This document shows positions 1 through 5,097 of a DNA stretch of 5,509 bases, one piece after another. The DNA lies in NCBI GenBank assembly GCA_945787485.1, contig CALZHV010000148.1, forward strand, positions 1-5,509, read 5' to 3'. Below the pieces are notes generated by a model. The model was not told the DNA's origin, searched no databases, and was given only the letters and a program-made list of their open reading frames with translations. This DNA is from an uncultured Lachnospiraceae bacterium (GTDB taxonomy: Bacteria; Bacillota; Clostridia; Lachnospirales; Lachnospiraceae). A program made the position numbers and the translations under genes. Position 1 is the stretch's first letter; every line of letters begins with the position of its first letter.

Positions 1-764
1 ACACCACCCCTGTCTGTTTTCATATTGGAAACCTTGTACTGTTTCATAACCTTTTCCGCTTCTGCCTGTGATACAACAAGCGACCAGACCTTTTCAGTCA
101 TAGAACCCAAAACATCATTCAGGCTGCCTTGCTGCATGAGCCTCCCATTCTTCATTAGCCAAATTTCATTTGCTATATATTCAACATCTGAAACAATATG
201 CGTGGACAATATAACTATTCTTTCCTTAGAAAGCTCACTTATAAGATTACGGAAACGTATTCTTTCCGTTGGATCAAGCCTGGCGGTAGGTTCATCCAAT
301 ATCAATATTTTCGGATTATTTAATAATGCCTGTGCAATTCCGACTCTACGTTTCATACCCCCCGACAATTTTTTCATTTTTTTGTTTTGTGCATTTGTAA
401 GTCCAACCTGCTCCAACAAATCCCTCACTCTTTTCTTTGCAACAACCGGTCGAATACCTTTTAGAGTTGCTATATACAAAAGATAATCCTTTACCGAAAA
501 TTCCGGATAAAATCCGAATTCCTGTGGTAAATAGCCTAAAAGATTCCGATACTCTTCTTCCATTTTCAAAATATCTTTTCCATCAAACAATATTTGCCCG
601 CTTGTTGGTGTAAGCAGAGTACATATCATTCTCATTAAAGTAGTTTTTCCGGCACCATTAACACCCAAAAGACCATATACCCCATTTGTAATACTAATAT
701 TTATATCGTTTACCGCTGTAAAATCTCCAAATCGTTTTGTTAAATTAACCATTTGTAATTCCAC
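1..764 (-). CDS. ABC transporter ATP-binding protein, C-terminus cut by window edge
   Basis: This is the nucleotide-binding subunit of an ABC transporter, expected on the cytoplasmic face where it hydrolyses ATP to drive a separate permease. The 254 visible codons read without a stop and contain every catalytic motif: Walker A GVNGAGKTT (residues 34-42), Q-loop GYLPQE (Q81), signature LSGGM (133-137), Walker B LILDEP (154-159), a D-loop ARLD (161-164, where AGLD is more usual) and H-loop STH (H189). The start is set at GTG 764, because GGAGGTG (772-778) lies seven bases upstream. ATG 752 is an alternative four codons in. The gene overlaps the end of the upstream membrane-protein gene by 20 bases, so the two are probably translationally coupled. 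A permease is expected beyond position 1. The family resembles single-domain exporters for drugs or peptides (CcmA/YtrB-like), but the substrate cannot be told. Confidence 0.95.
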   Translation of the reverse strand, partial: MELQMVNLTKRFGDFTAVNDINISITNGVYGLLGVNGAGKTTLMRMICTLLTPTSGQILFDGKDILKMEEEYRNLLGYLPQEFGFYPEFSVKDYLLYIATLKGIRPVVAKKRVRDLLEQVGLTNAQNKKMKKLSGGMKRRVGIAQALLNNPKILILDEPTARLDPTERIRFRNLISELSKERIVILSTHIVSDVEYIANEIWLMKNGRLMQQGSLNDVLGSMTEKVWSLVVSQAEAEKVMKQYKVSNMKTDRGG

Positions 765-1509
765 CAAAGTTCACCTCCCAGCATTTATTACAATCATGTA
801 TTGTTTTGTAAACAGCTCCTGCTAAAAATGCTATAAAAAACACAAACAATGCACACCAAACAGGAAAAGTAATTGCCTTATATACTGTTTCATTTAAAAT
901 AACAAAGCACCACACCGTATTCCACAGTAAGCAAAATAATATCGTTGTCCCTTCATTTGTTTGTGTATTACTGCATAATGTCCCAAAGCAAATACAGGCA
1001 GCAACTAACATCGGAAATAAAAATTGTACCAAAAGTTCCACTGTTGCAAGTCCTAATTTCCCATGGACAGTAATGCAAAAGCAAGTCAGGATGAACATAT
1101 CAACAATACCAAACCAAATCATTCTGGCTGTATAAATCTGCCTCAGTGAATACAGGCAAGTACCTTCTATCTGCATACAATCGCAGGATTTATTCTTCCA
1201 AAATTCAGGTATTATAAGCACCACAAACAAAACTCCTATTACACCCAATATTCGGAGCACAGAATTCTTATCCTGCATATTGGGTAAAATTATAAAAACC
1301 AGACTTAACATAAGCGTCTGCAATATCCACCATCTTTTCCTTATTAACCGAAATTGCGCAATCAGGAACTCAAAATAATTAATAGAGTGTTGCTGCTCAG
1401 ATAATATAAATAATTCTCTCGATTTTTTGATTGTTTCCGATATTTTTTCTTCCTTTGCTGCTACAGCTTGCTGTTCTTTATACATTAGAAGTTCTCTCTC
1501 CAGCTCCAT
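745..1509 (-). CDS. Six-helix membrane protein with N-terminal coiled coil, sigma/ABC operon
   Basis: This 254-residue integral membrane protein is not recognised at family level. Residues 1-57 are charged and helical, likely a cytoplasmic coiled coil ending in the basic stretch RLIRKRWW. Six hydrophobic segments follow at about 59-77, 84-101, 130-149, 157-179, 188-206 and 213-234. It is rich in cysteine, including a cluster at 109, 111 and 118 between helices 2 and 3 and two near the C-terminus (240, 243). The start is ATG 1509, six bases after AGGAGG (1516-1521). An upstream in-frame TTG at 1527 precedes that SD and is not credible. It begins inside the tail of the sigma-factor reading frame (32-base overlap) and ends 20 bases inside the ABC ATPase gene. 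From this position it could be an anti-sigma factor with a cytoplasmic N-terminal sigma-binding region, or a transporter membrane subunit. The sequence does not decide between these. Confidence 0.85.
   Translation of the reverse strand: MELERELLMYKEQQAVAAKEEKISETIKKSRELFILSEQQHSINYFEFLIAQFRLIRKRWWILQTLMLSLVFIILPNMQDKNSVLRILGVIGVLFVVLIIPEFWKNKSCDCMQIEGTCLYSLRQIYTARMIWFGIVDMFILTCFCITVHGKLGLATVELLVQFLFPMLVAACICFGTLCSNTQTNEGTTILFCLLWNTVWCFVILNETVYKAITFPVWCALFVFFIAFLAGAVYKTIHDCNKCWEVNFGGITNG
772..778 (-). promoter_or_regulatory. Shine-Dalgarno site fixing the GTG start of the ABC ATPase gene
   Basis: GGAGGTG on the minus strand lies seven bases before GTG 764. It sits inside the last codons of the membrane-protein gene, so ribosomes finishing that gene are positioned to reinitiate. 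Confidence 0.8.
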
Positions 1510-2032
1510 TATTTTCCTCCTTTCCAAGAAGTTGCTTTAATTGTTCTTTTGCCCTTATCAGCCGATATTTGACTAAAGGTAAACTAATCTGCAATATATC
1601 CGCAATTTCTGTAAGCTTACATTCCTGAAAATAAAACAAAATTATAATTTCCCGAAGCTCCGGCTAAAGTTCCTCCAGTGCTTGTTCAATATATATCTTT
1701 GTTTCTGTCCTCTCTATCGCATTACTAAAACCAATTTTCTGTTCCAATACTTCTTGTTCCGCCAACACATCTTTTTTCTTCTTTACATTATTTTTACATA
1801 AATTCCCTGCAATAGTATAAAGATAGTTTTTGGTTTTTCCCATATGATGATAGGATTTCAGATTACCAATGAATTTGAGAAAGGTTTCTTGTGTCAAATC
1901 TTCCGCATATTCCATATCAAAGCAGTGATACCTGCAATATTGCAGTATCTGTGAATAGTATTTCCGAACAAACTTATCAAAAGCATCCTCATTCCCCTGT
2001 TTCATTTTCAGTATTAAAAGAAAATCATCCAC
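1478..2032 (-). pseudogene. ECF-type RNA polymerase sigma factor interrupted by an in-frame TAG
   Basis: An ECF (group 4) sigma-70 factor redirects RNA polymerase to a small set of promoters, usually including its own operon. Region 2 is complete at residues 1-87, with the region 2.2 core DLTQETFLK (45-53) and the region 2.3/2.4 helix containing YLYTIAGNLCKNN (70-82). After residue 122 (ALEEL) the frame hits TAG at 1666-1664. The same frame then continues for 61 codons to TAA at 1478-1480 and encodes an intact region 4: PELREIIILFYFQ, then the helix-turn-helix LTEIADILQISLPLVKYRL. One base change separates this from a normal 184-residue ECF sigma. The start is GTG 2032, five bases after AAGGAGG (2038-2044). 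ATG 2050 is in frame but lies upstream of that SD and has none of its own. As read, only the region 2 domain would be made. A recent nonsense mutation is most likely; suppression or a sequencing error remains possible. Confidence 0.85.
1516..1521 (-). promoter_or_regulatory. Shine-Dalgarno site fixing the ATG start of the membrane protein
   Basis: AGGAGG lies six bases before ATG 1509. It is embedded in the tail of the sigma-factor region 4 frame. If translation ends early at the TAG at 1664, ribosomes no longer run through this site, so coupled expression of the downstream genes could fall. Confidence 0.8.
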
Positions 2033-2037
2033 AATAT

Positions 2038-2044
2038 CCTCCTT
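2038..2044 (-). promoter_or_regulatory. Shine-Dalgarno site fixing the GTG start of the sigma factor
   Basis: AAGGAGG lies five bases before GTG 2032. The longer alternative starting at ATG 2050 would place this site inside the coding region, which argues for the shorter protein. Confidence 0.75.
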
Positions 2045-2050
2045 TCTCAT

Positions 2051-2361
2051 ATCAGTAATGTTCTAAACGTTTATTCCATTCTACTATGTATAACAACTCA
2101 TCCTTGCAAAAAGATAGTCTGCCTGTAAATTTTTTTCACTTAGGTTGTACTTATTGCCTTAATTTTGATTGTACATCCAAATACTCTAACACCATATCAA
2201 GTTAATAAAATCTTAATCTAAAATTAAAAAAAGCAACGCACAATCTCTACAAATTGACGTTGCCTATTTCCTTACGCAGGTATTATTCGATATACATAAA
2301 ATGATATTTTAGATTCGCACCCAAATATTTTCTAACTTTAATATCATAATTTCAATAAGTT
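2051..2361. other. Intergenic region between the AT-rich orphan gene and the sigma operon
   Basis: This 311-base stretch has no credible coding frame. Its middle holds the terminator of the orphan gene (2226-2263). The part next to the sigma gene (2051-2225) should carry the operon promoter, but no strong sigma-A promoter stands out. TAGAAT (minus strand, 2078-2083) is a fair -10 box without a -35 at the right distance. Two copies of GTACAAYC on the minus strand lie 24 bases apart (2143-2150 and 2167-2174). The inner one, in the context ACAACCT, could be part of an ECF-type -35 element, but this is only a guess. The 2264-2361 part is plain AT-rich sequence with one weak inverted repeat (ATGATATT at 2301, AATATCAT at 2340). 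Confidence 0.6.
2226..2263 (-). terminator. Rho-independent terminator after the AT-rich orphan gene
   Basis: On the minus strand GCAACG pairs with CGTTGC (2258-2263 and 2233-2238). A short inner CAAT/ATTG pairing extends the stem, and a run of seven T follows directly (2232-2226). It lies about 100 bases past the stop at 2362 and about 195 bases before the sigma-factor start. It therefore separates the orphan gene from the sigma operon and implies that the operon has its own promoter. Confidence 0.8.
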
Positions 2362-3054
2362 TTACTTTAATATGATTTTATGCTCAATTATATTCATTAT
2401 CTTTTTAAATTTATCATATGTTTTTTCCGAAAAATCAAAAGAAGTAATTTGAAAAATTATCTCAAATGGGTATTCATTTTTTATCATTCGGTCTATTTTT
2501 TCAATAATTACTATCCCATATAAAATAAGGCAGTTGATGCAAGTGTTTATATCCTTATATTTACATGTACTATCTTCTATGTCAAATATATCATTTACTA
2601 TCTTTATTATATTCTCAAAATTCTCCAAATAATCATTTTCAAATTCCTTTAAATATTCTAAACAATTGTTTTCTGTTATCTTTTCATCTTTTATTGCCTT
2701 AATAAAGTACTTTATAATAAAATTACCATATTGATAAACAATTTTCCATGTTAAAACACACAAGCGGTCTTCACAAATGTTCGTTTTTCTCCAAATTTCT
2801 ACTAAAATATATTTATCTGGTTCACAAAATTCACCACACAATAAACACAATTCAGCAATTTCCTCTTTTGAAAAACCTGACCATTTTACTAAATCGCATT
2901 GACTAATAGAAGAAAAAAAACTTTTATTTTCTTCTTTAATCAAATTTACCAATAAAAAAAGTTTTCCAATTCTACGTTCTCTTTGAATAATTTCATTTGT
3001 TATGCTTATGTTTTGAGCATTCTGTACCGATACTATATTTTTTCCAATTTCCAT
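2362..3054 (-). CDS. Hypothetical protein, very AT-rich orphan gene, 230 aa
   Basis: I do not recognise this protein. Start ATG 3054 is well supported by AGGAG seven bases upstream. The predicted protein is acidic-basic mixed, rich in Ile, Lys, Asn and Glu, and looks mostly alpha-helical. It has no signal peptide and no obvious catalytic motif. A hydrophobic stretch around residues 171-183 (INCLILYGIVIIEKI) is too short and interrupted to call a membrane helix with confidence. Cysteines are scattered singly, not as CxxC zinc pairs. Two sampled 60-base lines inside the gene have only 18-20% G+C, against about 42% in a line of the sugar-kinase gene, so recent acquisition is likely. It is a single-gene unit, with a terminator hairpin both before it (3088-3133) and after it (2226-2263), downstream of an XRE regulator on the same strand. 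A role in an accessory or defence function is possible but unsupported by any motif. Confidence 0.75.
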   Translation of the reverse strand: MEIGKNIVSVQNAQNISITNEIIQRERRIGKLFLLVNLIKEENKSFFSSISQCDLVKWSGFSKEEIAELCLLCGEFCEPDKYILVEIWRKTNICEDRLCVLTWKIVYQYGNFIIKYFIKAIKDEKITENNCLEYLKEFENDYLENFENIIKIVNDIFDIEDSTCKYKDINTCINCLILYGIVIIEKIDRMIKNEYPFEIIFQITSFDFSEKTYDKFKKIMNIIEHKIILK

Positions 3055-3087
3055 TTTTAATCTCCTATCCTCATGTTCAAATACAAC

Positions 3088-3133
3088 AAAAAACCTCTCT
3101 AAAACAATCTCAATGAAATCATTTTAAGAGAGG
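3088..3133 (-). terminator. Terminator or leader attenuator upstream of the orphan gene
   Basis: On the minus strand CCTCTCTTAAAA (3133-3122) pairs with TTTTAGAGAGG (3104-3094) with one bulge. The inner part can pair further (ATTTC with GAGAT around an ATT loop), and six T follow (3093-3088). It lies about 107 bases past the XRE gene stop and only 34 bases before the orphan-gene ATG. It can end XRE transcription. No promoter fits between it and the orphan gene, so transcripts of that gene must read through it. This makes it a candidate attenuator. Confidence 0.7.
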
Positions 3134-3162
3134 AAATACGTTTTGTCATTGTACTTATAGTA

Positions 3163-3192
3163 TAATAACATGAATGAAATTTTATAAATCTG
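3163..3192 (-). promoter_or_regulatory. Possible promoter for the orphan gene, upstream of the hairpin
   Basis: On the minus strand a TTTATA -35-like box is followed after 18 bases by TATACT (five of six matches to TATAAT), ending near 3163. An alternative, TTGAAT with 16 bases to TATATA, lies slightly further upstream. In sequence this AT-rich such boxes arise by chance, so confidence is low. Either start would place the hairpin at 3094-3133 inside the transcript leader. Confidence 0.3.
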
Positions 3193-3239
3193 CTTATATA
3201 TCAAACTATCTTATGCATTCAACTACTATAAATATTTCT

Positions 3240-3563
3240 TTATCTAATTTGTTCTGCTTTAAATCGCAGCATTTTTTCATAATACATTAGAATTCTCCGG
3301 TACATATCGTTTGGGTACTTACATTCATATTTCCGATTTCCAACTAATAGTGAATCCACAGGCAATTGAAAAAGTTCACTTAATGCATAAAGATTATCTA
3401 CTGTTGGCAGACTTCTCCCTTCAAACCAATGATAAATACTCTGAGGTGTGCTAAGTTCTAAAAAATTCTGCATATCTCTTACAGTAAGCTCTTTGTACTG
3501 CATAATACGCTTTATTTTCTGTCCGGTTCTAACAACATCAATTACAGGATAATTACTTTTCAT
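3240..3563 (-). CDS. XRE-family helix-turn-helix transcriptional regulator
   Basis: This is a small cytoplasmic DNA-binding protein of 107 residues. The XRE/HTH_3 domain covers about residues 13-74: a first helix TGQKIKRIMQYKELT, the helix TVRDMQNFLE (27-36), a recognition helix around TPQSIYHWFEGRS (39-51), then the characteristic LPTVDNLYALSELF (52-65) and VDSLLVG. The C-terminal 30 residues are basic and helical and may mediate oligomerisation. Start ATG 3563 is preferred. GGGAG (3574-3578) is ten bases upstream of it but only one base from the alternative GTG at 3572. The gene is divergent from the small plus-strand gene at 3800. The shared region holds two inverted repeats (3705-3716 and 3633-3651) that could be its operators. 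Its target genes are not known; the AT-rich gene downstream is the nearest candidate on this strand. Confidence 0.9.
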   Translation of the reverse strand: MKSNYPVIDVVRTGQKIKRIMQYKELTVRDMQNFLELSTPQSIYHWFEGRSLPTVDNLYALSELFQLPVDSLLVGNRKYECKYPNDMYRRILMYYEKMLRFKAEQIR

Positions 3564-3632
3564 TTTATACACACTCCCTCTATTTACAAAATCTATGTCA
3601 TAATTAAAAGTAGCATTTTTATCTGAAGCATC

Positions 3633-3651
3633 TTTATGAAAAATTCATAAA
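3633..3651. repeat. Perfect inverted repeat upstream of the XRE gene
   Basis: TTTATGAA and TTCATAAA are perfect 8-base arms around AAA. The repeat lies about 70 bases upstream of the XRE start, downstream of the proposed promoter (3680-3709). The AT-only character and short spacer fit a dimeric repressor operator better than a stable RNA hairpin. Autoregulation by the XRE protein is an inference. Confidence 0.45.
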
Positions 3652-3679
3652 AATATGCCATTTCTGTTTTTTATTTACT

Positions 3680-3709
3680 ATTTTACTATATCATACATCT
3701 ACATGACAA
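3680..3709 (-). promoter_or_regulatory. Likely sigma-A promoter of the XRE regulator gene
   Basis: On the minus strand TTGTCA (3709-3704, five of six matches) is followed after 18 bases by TAAAAT (3685-3680, five of six matches). Transcription would start near 3673 and give a leader of about 110 bases. The -35 box lies within a 12-base palindrome, a typical arrangement for repression. Confidence 0.5.
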
Positions 3710-3716
3710 ATTTGTC
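3705..3716. promoter_or_regulatory. 12-bp perfect palindrome, candidate operator
   Basis: GACAAATTTGTC is its own reverse complement. It covers the -35 box of the proposed XRE promoter. By symmetry it also supplies a TTGTCT -35-like box on the plus strand (3712-3717), facing the small gene at 3800, though no convincing plus-strand -10 follows at the ideal distance. A regulator bound here could affect both divergent genes. Confidence 0.45.
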
Positions 3717-3799
3717 TGCTTAAAAATTTCACGAATAAATATCTCTTTATTTTAGGATACTAATAGAATAAACTACAAAATTATGGAGGTAAAATACTA

Positions 3800-3952
3800 A
3801 TGGCAAAAGCTGGAATGAGACGTCCTGATCCGAAGCAACCACATGGTACTGAAAGCAACCACAAGACACATATTCCAAAAAATGACGTTGCACCTGTACC
3901 TGAAATCCAAGGAAGTGCAAAAGCCGGTCACAAAAAAGCGAAGCCTATGTAA
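3800..3952 (+). CDS. Small basic proline-rich protein, 50 aa
   Basis: This 50-codon gene has the clearest translation signal on the plus strand: GGAGGT (3785-3790) nine bases before ATG 3800. The protein is hydrophilic and basic (8 Lys, 2 Arg, 4 acidic residues), with 7 Pro and 4 His. It contains no Leu, Phe, Tyr, Trp or Cys, so it cannot form an ordinary hydrophobic core and is likely disordered or nucleic-acid or partner bound. Its ends echo each other: AKAGMRR at residues 2-8 and AKAGHKK at 40-46. There is no signal peptide or membrane segment. It is the only gene on this strand, divergent from the XRE regulator and convergent with the sugar-kinase block, and a strong hairpin terminator follows at 3986-4015. 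It is too short for most gene callers. I do not assign a function; the codon choice and signals argue that it is real. Confidence 0.75.
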   Translation: MAKAGMRRPDPKQPHGTESNHKTHIPKNDVAPVPEIQGSAKAGHKKAKPM

Positions 3953-3985
3953 AAATCTTTGCTTTATAACAATACAACAGCAAAA

Positions 3986-4015
3986 TAGAAGGATGAACTT
4001 GCAGTCATCCTTCTA
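3986..4015. terminator. Bidirectional terminator hairpin between convergent genes
   Basis: TAGAAGGATGA (3986-3996) and TCATCCTTCTA (4005-4015) form a perfect 11-bp stem with an eight-base loop. It lies 33 bases after the stop of the small plus-strand gene and just past the end of the minus-strand sugar-kinase block. The T-rich tract is modest on both sides (minus strand TTTTGCTGTTG is the better), so termination is likely but perhaps incomplete. Confidence 0.7.
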
Positions 4016-4033
4016 CTAATCTTGTCTATTCGC

Positions 4034-4132
4034 TTAGAATATTTGACCCGGAAGTTTTTGTTTTTCCTTATGTGGAAATTCCTTATCAAACTCCTCTGCT
4101 GCTGCTTCATCTACAAAGTAGCCTTTCGGCAG
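4034..4132 (-). CDS. Possible 32-aa protein with CTG start, or gene remnant
   Basis: Downstream of the sugar-kinase stop, a minus-strand frame of 32 codons ends at TAA 4034-4036. Its predicted sequence is protein-like, charged and low in rare codons: it starts PKGYFVDEAAAEEFDKEF and ends KLPGQIF. No ATG, GTG or TTG opens it. A strong SD, GGAGG (4139-4143), stands six bases before CTG 4132, which would be the start. The same frame is blocked further upstream by TAG at 4147-4145. Either this is a small gene using a rare CTG start (or with its ATG mutated), or it is the preserved tail of a decayed gene. I recognise no family. Confidence 0.35.
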   Translation of the reverse strand: MPKGYFVDEAAAEEFDKEFPHKEKQKLPGQIF

Positions 4133-4170
4133 GATTAGCCTCCGCTAAATTCCGAATTTACCTATTTGAG

Positions 4171-4968
4171 TTAAAACCCACCGTAATGTTTTAATGTTTC
4201 AGACGCATATTCAGAACCAACCTTCATAGCTATAGTAATATCTCCATTTATCATATGTGAGCAAACAAATCCCGCATGATAACTATCACCACATCCCGTA
4301 GTATCAATTATTTCTTTTACATCAACTGCAGGAACTGCATATTTTACACCTTTAAAATACGTCACGCTTCCTTTTTCTGCTAAGGACATATTGAAGAGCC
4401 CATTGTACTTCTTTGAGAAATCCTCGAAATAAGACAGCAAATTTTCTTCACCGCTTATCATAAAATAATCAATATACGGAGCAAGCTGCTCCATATTATC
4501 AAAATCTCTGTATGTATCAAAATCTACTGCCAACTTAAAATTACTGTTCTTCTTTAATTCAATAATTTGATTGAAACAGCCGGCATAATAATGAATGAAA
4601 ACTAAATCAGCTTGTGAAATAAAATCCAATTCATCTTGATTCAAAACCAATTTATCAACAATATCACCCGTCCATGAATCTTTTTTATAGTATCTGTCAC
4701 CCTCGGCTGTCAGATAAGTGCGATTATTTGCTGTAACGTTTTCTTCATCAATTCGAATATGGCTAATATCTATTCTCTTTCCTGAAATAGAAGACATAAT
4801 GCAGTCTGCATATGCATCTTTTCCAACTGCTCCAAGCAAAGAGACTTTTACTTCGTTAAATCGTGATGCATGAGCTGCGAAATTTAAAGCCTCTCCACCT
4901 GCCCTCATTTCATTTGTACCGTCAAAAACGTCAACACAAAGACACGGCAATGCTACCAAATTAATCAT
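4171..4968 (-). CDS. PfkB/ribokinase-family sugar kinase, fructoselysine 6-kinase-like
   Basis: This is a cytoplasmic ATP-dependent sugar kinase of 265 residues. The N-terminal motif is AGGEALNFA (23-31), the sugar-binding glycine pair of the family (GGNxxN in many members, with E here). The C-terminal signature DTTGCGDSYHAGF (222-234) contains the anion-hole GCGD and catalytic base Asp228. The short length without a lid insertion, the early VDV and the ending KHYGGF resemble E. coli fructoselysine 6-kinase FrlD (261 residues, ending YHGAW), recalled from memory. No fructoselysine deglycase or transporter is visible, so the substrate is open; ribokinase-, fructokinase- or inosine-kinase-like activity is not excluded. 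Start ATG 4968 follows AGGAGG by ten bases and directly gives the first beta strand. The gene lies just after a 41-codon frame and an HD-GYP gene on the same strand, an association with no obvious metabolic logic. Confidence 0.88.
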   Translation of the reverse strand: MINLVALPCLCVDVFDGTNEMRAGGEALNFAAHASRFNEVKVSLLGAVGKDAYADCIMSSISGKRIDISHIRIDEENVTANNRTYLTAEGDRYYKKDSWTGDIVDKLVLNQDELDFISQADLVFIHYYAGCFNQIIELKKNSNFKLAVDFDTYRDFDNMEQLAPYIDYFMISGEENLLSYFEDFSKKYNGLFNMSLAEKGSVTYFKGVKYAVPAVDVKEIIDTTGCGDSYHAGFVCSHMINGDITIAMKVGSEYASETLKHYGGF

Positions 4969-4971
4969 AGA

Positions 4972-5097
4972 CTAAGCTCCTCCTTTATTCACCGGAATCT
5001 GAATTTTCGTAAGCCACTCATCTTCTGTTTCTTTATTCCATACCCCATCTATATAAGATTCTCCTAATATTTCTATTTCAATAAGCTTATGACGCAT
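4972..5097 (-). CDS. Possible small protein, 41 aa, between HD-GYP and sugar kinase genes
   Basis: A 41-codon frame starts at ATG 5097, inside the last codons of the HD-GYP gene (11-base overlap), with AAGGA eight bases upstream. It stops at TAG 4972-4974, three bases before the sugar-kinase ATG. It therefore exactly fills the gap between two real genes. The peptide is acidic in the middle (ETEDEW), begins MRHKLIEIEILGESYIDG and ends KIQIPVNKGGA. Part of the Gly-Gly-Ala end is dictated by the SD of the next gene. It has no signal peptide or membrane segment and no family I recognise. It could be a real coupled small gene or a remnant of a larger one. The tight fit favours translation, at least as a coupling frame. 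Confidence 0.45.
   Translation of the reverse strand: MRHKLIEIEILGESYIDGVWNKETEDEWLTKIQIPVNKGGA

Noticed and set aside
25..486. Plus-strand open frame of 153 codons
   Set aside because: It lies antisense to the ABC ATPase, whose Q-loop, signature, Walker B and H-loop motifs are read on the minus strand here. No SD or recognisable domain.
1431..1628. Plus-strand open frame of 65 codons
   Set aside because: It is antisense to the sigma region 4 frame and the start of the membrane-protein gene; low-complexity hydrophobic translation and no SD.
2301..2347. Inverted repeat ATGATATT / AATATCAT downstream of the orphan gene
   Set aside because: 8-base all-but-AT arms with a 31-base loop in very AT-rich DNA are expected by chance; the better terminator is at 2226-2263.
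2362..3054. HEPN-type toxin or abortive-infection protein for the orphan gene
   Set aside because: No RxxxxH motif or other diagnostic residues could be seen; helical, AT-rich composition alone is not evidence.
3240..3572. Longer XRE start at GTG 3572
   Set aside because: The SD GGGAG would be one base from this codon; ATG 3563 has usable spacing.
1664..4147. UAG recoding as a general property of this genome, suggested by in-frame TAG at 1664-1666 and 4145-4147
   Set aside because: Two cases are too few. TAG also stops the 41-codon frame at a sensible place (4972-4974), and all clearly intact genes here end in TAA. Recent nonsense mutation is simpler.
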